From Tolypeutes matacus (taxonomy: Eukaryota; Chordata; Mammalia; Cingulata; Chlamyphoridae), in contig JAKSZT010054324.1 in NCBI GenBank assembly GCA_026826555.1, forward strand, positions 496,001 to 560,000: a DNA stretch of 64,000 bases. Direction: 5' to 3'. The notes beneath the pieces are model-generated. The model was not told the origin of the DNA. It saw only the letters and a list, made by a program, of their open reading frames with translations, and ran no database searches. Shown one piece after another: positions 59,301-64,000 of the stretch (positions within the stretch are counted from its first letter, which is position 1; every line of letters starts with the position of its first letter). The position numbers and the translations under genes are program-made.

Positions 59301-60922
59301 CATTTCATAATAACATTAAAGATTCAGTATAAACAGGAATAAACTAACAGGCTTATACAGACAACTTTCAATCAAATTAAAATAGAGGAATAGCTTCAGT
59401 AGCAAAGATAAACTTGCATCTCAATTTGAAATGGCACTCAGCACTCCACTAAATAAATTACCAACTAAATTGTCATTCAAGTGTAGTGGAAACATGCAAA
59501 CATTCTCAACATGGAAATATTCAGGAAAAATAATTCTTACATGTATTGCAGAAGCAACTCTAATTAGAAAAAAAAACCCTGAACAATAAAATTCTACCAA
59601 AAAGAGATAAATGCCAATAAGAAACTCAGGAAGGAATGGAGAAAGGATCTTACAGGCCTGGATATGTATGTTGAATTACTTTTACTACTGAACTGAACCT
59701 AGTACTTATGGGAGTTGTAGTTGCAAAGTAAAAGTGAAATACCCTAAACATTTCATGAGTTTATTTTTTTCCTTAACTTTATATGAGTCTTTCAGGTCTA
59801 AGTATACCTAACAGGTCTTTTAAAAGCAGATACATCTTGCATGTTAATTGATCTTCAATTGCATGAAGATATAGCTACTGTAATCTGTCAATATAAAAAC
59901 ACTGAAATAAAATTGAGTATATTGTTAGTTAAGTGCATTTTATCTTTATCTCTTTATATATTTATCTTAAGAAAGATAAAGGTAGAGAAAAGTTTACCAA
60001 AATAAAAAAAAATCACTTTTGTTTAAAGGAATTTGGGGTGATTTTCACTTCTACTTCTGTTTTCCATACTTCTTTTTAAAGTAATATATATATATCATTA
60101 AAATGATATTATCAATTTTCTTAAAACAAATGGTAGATTGTTTAGCATATTTAAACTGAGTATTTAACCTATTACATTTTAGCAAGTTTAGTTAATGGAA
60201 ATATTTTGAAAGCAAGAAAAAGAAAATAAGAGAATCAATAGTATATCATTCCTGAACAAACTAGAGTATTGCTATCCACAGCAGACATGGAAGCTCAAAT
60301 ACAAAGAAAGAAACCCACTGCAGTTGAACAAATAGGACAACTTTAGTTCAATTATATAGTTATACATTTGGTAACCAGAAGCTGAGGGAGTTTAGCTCTG
60401 ACAAGTCTAGATATCTGTATACTATAAAAGATTAGATCATCAAATAAAAAAACAGAGATGTATGGGATGGAAATGAAGCATAGAGGTTTGAAGAAAAAGG
60501 AAGAGAGTAAAACAGACATTGCAGAACAGGCAATTGAGGGACCAGAAAAGCATAGTAGAAATTTTAGGCAGTAATAAGAATCCAGCTAAGTTAATGATCA
60601 TGAATATTTAAACTGTACTTATCTAGTCTGTTATGGGAATTTCTTCATTAGTCCAAAAGTTCCCCTGCTATGAGCACAGAGAAAGCAGGTATTTGGGTTT
60701 TTTGCAAATTTCTTTTTTCTTTACTTTTTTTGTTTTTGTTTTTATGCAAGGTAAAAAGAAAGGAGTGATAAAGTATTATCATTGCTAAGAAACTGGGCTG
60801 AAGGATATTGCTTCACTTGTGGAGGGACAAATAACTAATAAGTGGTAAATCTGTGATATGTATCTAGAGATTATCTGGTAAAGGAAAACTACATAAACAC
60901 CTCACCACTCTTTCTCCCATAG
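59301..60922. other. No recognisable feature (about 1.6 kb)
   Basis: AT-rich, with no visible 3' LTR for the ERVL. A T-rich/A-rich stretch lies at 60715-60745. It lies just upstream of the candidate exon. Confidence 0.4.
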
Positions 60923-60988
60923 GGAAACTGACATGGATTAAAATGGCAGCTTTCATCATCATTGTTCTGGTTGTATTTCAAAACTCAG
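60923..60988 (+). CDS. Candidate signal-peptide exon (unverified)
   Basis: A pyrimidine tract ending in an acceptor ('ctctttctcccatag', AG at 60921-60922) precedes a 66-bp segment with an ATG at 60943 in a strong context (A at -3, G at +4). It encodes MAAFIIIVLVVFQNS and ends at 'CAG|gtaggt', a good donor, in phase 1. A short hydrophobic N-terminus followed by a phase-1 intron is the usual first coding exon of secreted and immunoglobulin-type surface proteins. An upstream ATG at 60933 stops after two codons. I do not recognise the gene and see no second exon. Splice-like signals also arise by chance, so this is a candidate only. Confidence 0.3.
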
Positions 60989-62835
60989 GTAGGTGATTGT
61001 TTTGGTAGTACTCTCTACCCTGAGTGGAGAAAACACTTATATTTATGATGTTGACAATACAGTGATTCACCCATGCTTGTCCAAGGCTGCTTGAGAGACA
61101 TGATGTAGCACTATGAAGCATAAAAAGTAATTTTTGAGTGAAAAAAGCATATGAATAAATATACTATGTAAGAATGCCAAAAGATCAGGGACAGCAGATG
61201 TACACGATTGACCATGAAAACTACTTTTGGAGTTCTAAAGTATAATGTAGAAGATAGAGTGTACATTATTTTAATTGAATAACACAATGAAGGGAAAATA
61301 AATACAACAGCATACATCCATCTTCCAATTTAAATGATGAATTTACACTTTCATTTTCATTATTATATGTATAAAATTGCAATAATAAAATAGTGAACAA
61401 GATTAGAGGTTTTAAGTAGCCAAGTAAATACGTGCCTTAGTAGACATGGTTTATCATGCACTCATAAAATACTTTTATCAGCTTATTCAGATTTGCATTA
61501 AAACAATAAGTTATTAATAGAGTTTTACCCAATAAGCTGTCTTGACATGATGATAGGTACAATGTAAGTATAAATAAATTCTGCAAATCCCTGCCAATAA
61601 AGACTGAAAAGGAAAGGTTTACGGCTTACTTCTGCAGTTATTTATGGATGGGTTGTTTATGCTTCAGCAAAAGCAAATAACAAATCATTCAGCAGCCAGC
61701 AGGACCTATTTATATTTTTATCCTTCTGTTTGAATCAGAGCCTAGGGCATCTTTTGGTCCTGACATTTTGGTACTTTCCCCCAAAACCTGACATAAAATA
61801 CAGAGTTGAAAAGTTAATTAGAAGTACAGGTGGTCAGTTTGGTCCAAAATTCTCTGACCTTATAAGTACATGCTCTTTTGGCCCATTTAAGATTTTGTGT
61901 TATCTTTCATGTTTCCTTAGAAATATAGTACAGTGGCATATTGGAATGGAAGAAAAAGATCACAGCAAACAATATAGTGAAGGCAAGAAAGCATTAGTTG
62001 CTGAGTGTGCACTTCAACTATTCTGGTGCCCTTAGTACACTAATGTGAACATTTCATATTGTGACTAAGATCCCGATATATCTGGAGGAGTGATGCTGTA
62101 ATGAAATTGTCTCTAAGTCAACAACTGTTCTTTCCACCATTAATTTATCAATTTACCATGATGTTTCCTTGAATAATAGCTATTTCTATAAATAAGCTCT
62201 GAAGTATTATAACATTAGTTTCTCCTGTAAATTATCTGGAATGAGGATGATCCAGTTTATCCAAGAATAGGCAGTTACTGTTGAGTGATAATTTATGGCT
62301 AATATACTGGGTTTTTTGGAAATAAGCCACATGATTCAGAATTTATAAGGGTTTAGCCACATTTTTCATATCAGACACCTCCAGTCCCTTTTGCTGAAAA
62401 GGGAAAGAGAAGTTCTATATAACATATGAGATACTTAAGATCCATAGAAAAACTGTTGAAAAACTAAAACAAAAAAAAAAGGCTTGAAAGCATCAAGAGA
62501 AATACAACTGATCATTTATAGGGGAATATTAGTGTGATTCTGATTCTCATGTTTCATATCCATAAACCTCCAAATAACATGTGCATTTGTTATTTTAGTC
62601 TCAATATTAGGGCATAATATATATTACTATTTGTTTTCATTTTACTAAACTTGGAAATATGTCTCGTTTTGGCAAGACAACCAGACAGACCCTATGGAAT
62701 TACAGATATAAGGACTTAGAAATGATGCTATGGAACTTAGCACCAGTCATATAATCACTGCACAGCACAATACTATAATGTCTGCAATAGAAAATTATTT
62801 GCCAATAAAAAAGCATTCCTTTATTGCCTTTGAGT
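60989..62835. other. No recognisable feature (about 1.8 kb)
   Basis: No named repeat is recognisable. The 101-codon frame at 61730-62035 has no motif and no coding context. If the exon at 60923 is real this would be intron. Confidence 0.4.
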
Positions 62836-62839
62836 CCTG

Positions 62840-64000
62840 ATAGAGAAAGGAGTTCTTACCCTAGGACCAAGTGACCATGCAGCCAAACTGCCCAGTATAA
62901 GTTGGCTCTGTCAGCCCAACCATGTGATTAGTTTCAGTAGACCCAGAGGCAAACCACTGTAAGTTGGAAGTGGTACATCCTGCATCTAGCATGAGCAGGA
63001 CCAGAAGGAAAAAGAAAGCTGCATGAGCAGATATTCCAGACGACTATGTTATCCACTCTTGTTACAACTTATTCCTGTGGCCATACGGGGAATCCCTTTT
63101 GACCAACTGATGGAAACAAATTCTGAATCTGGTTGATTAATGGTATCCACTAGTGATTTCACATACCACACCAACCAAAATTCACCAGCTCGATAGAGTG
63201 CTGGAATGGTCTGTGAAGTTGCAGATGAAATGCCAGCTCAGAGGTGATACACTACAAGAATATCACACCATCTTACAGATTGCAGCATACATGTTGAAAT
63301 AAATATCTTTGTAGAGTATCTGGTCCCCAGTAGGAACCAATGGGTAGAAGTAGTGGAAAAATTCCCACTTACCATCACTTCCCAGTGATCCACTAGAGGA
63401 CTTCATGCTTCCCATGATATAATCGTGGATTCTAGAGGGATATATTTCCTGCTCATCAAAGCAGATATATTTTCTCCATAGGTAAATGCAAGAATCCTAT
63501 TGAACTATAAACTATGGATTCTCCCTAAACACTTCAGGCTTCTTGCGTCCAGGGAGCATCAGAACACTATCCTGGCCAGTATAATTGACCTGGATCATAA
63601 GGATGGGATAGGGCTGTTATTACACAGTGGTAGCAGGTAGAAATCTGTGTGGCACCCAAGTGATCCCCTTGTCATTGTCCTCTTTTGTATGTGAGTAAAC
63701 ATGGCCTGACATAGGCATGATGACCCAGGGCACAGACCCCTTAAGGAGGAGGTTATAAATCATGCCACCAGGTAAACCACCAATACCAACAGAGCTGGTA
63801 ACTGGGGGTAGTGCGAACCTGTAATAGATAATAGAATAGAAAATTGTTCAATATGTTGATGCCCTGAGACTAGTTTCAGCAGTAGGGGTTGAACAAACTC
63901 TCCTTTTCCAAGTTTCCTGAGGAAGTGAGGCCTACTATAATCCAGTAAGTGCTGTATCCATAATGTGTATGAGAAAGTGGATCTTCACAGTGCAAAGGGT
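62840..64000 (+). mobile_element. Second ERVL-type fragment: integrase end and dUTPase, continues past window
   Basis: 'gatagagtgctggaatggtc' near 63193, 'gaaatgccagctcagaggtg' and 'ttgcagcatacatgttgaaa' (late integrase core), 'agtgatccactagaggactt' (integrase/dUTPase junction), 'cacttcaggcttcttgcgtc' and 'gatagggctgttattacaca' (dUTPase) parallel the provirus at 58560-59100 in order. All frames are broken. It is a separate copy, not a duplication of the first, since the divergence is high. It may belong to an ERV3-16-like branch. Confidence 0.55.

Noticed and set aside
1..64000. CRISPR arrays, operons, bacterial genes
   Set aside because: No spaced direct repeats or bacterial gene organisation are present. 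Repeat content is that of a placental mammal.

Overview
This is a stretch of a placental-mammal genome, most likely from Xenarthra (armadillo or sloth). The lineage call rests on the SINEs at about 5093-5478, 11533-11756 and 27493-27696: tRNA-derived units opening with a 'ggaagcgGATGTGGCTCAAG'-type A-box region and carrying a 'GGTTCGGTTCC'-type B box, which is the layout of the DAS-SINEs known from the nine-banded armadillo. Non-lineage-specific repeats typical of all placentals (MIR, L2, MER5-like, hAT/Charlie, ERVL with an MLT2-type LTR, old L1M) support a eutherian host. I see no intact host protein-coding gene. The window reads as an intergenic or long-intron segment at least half made of transposable elements. 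The only host-exon candidate is a 66-bp exon at 60923-60988.

Layout. 1-6.2 kb: two L1 5' halves head to head, then two SINE units. 6.2-11.8 kb: two solo LTRs of one family (perfect or near-perfect 5-bp target duplications), an inverted copy of a ~1.6-kb L1-3'UTR-like retroposon, a MIR and L1 ORF1 debris. 11.76-17.87 kb: one long plus-strand L1 carrying a ~1.9-kb retroposon (13-bp target duplications, two poly-A tails) that itself took up a 3'-truncated U4 snRNA copy. 18.9-21.4 kb: stacked minus-strand L1 3' ends finishing in a U6 snRNA/L1 chimera. 23-25.2 kb: a second long copy of the 1.6-kb retroposon. 25.6-30.8 kb: a long minus-strand L1 with a SINE inside and a second L1 5' module abutting its 5' end. 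32.6-37.0 kb: a third long copy of the retroposon, next to an L1 whose 3'UTR is its relative. 37-49 kb: mostly old, AT-rich DNA with L2 and L1M fragments. 49.04-52.75 kb: a near-full-length hAT/Charlie transposon with 8-bp target duplications and two LTRs nested in it. 53.86-59.3 kb: a degraded ERVL provirus (MLT2-like 5' LTR, gag, protease, RT, RNase H, integrase, dUTPase). 62.8-64 kb: a second ERVL-type integrase/dUTPase fragment running off the window.

The unifying theme is L1 reverse transcriptase acting on many templates: its own RNA, a tRNA-derived SINE, a 3'UTR-derived parasite, U4 snRNA and U6 snRNA. All element names are from motif and sequence recognition without a database search, and boundaries are good to about 5-30 bases except where target duplications fix them.
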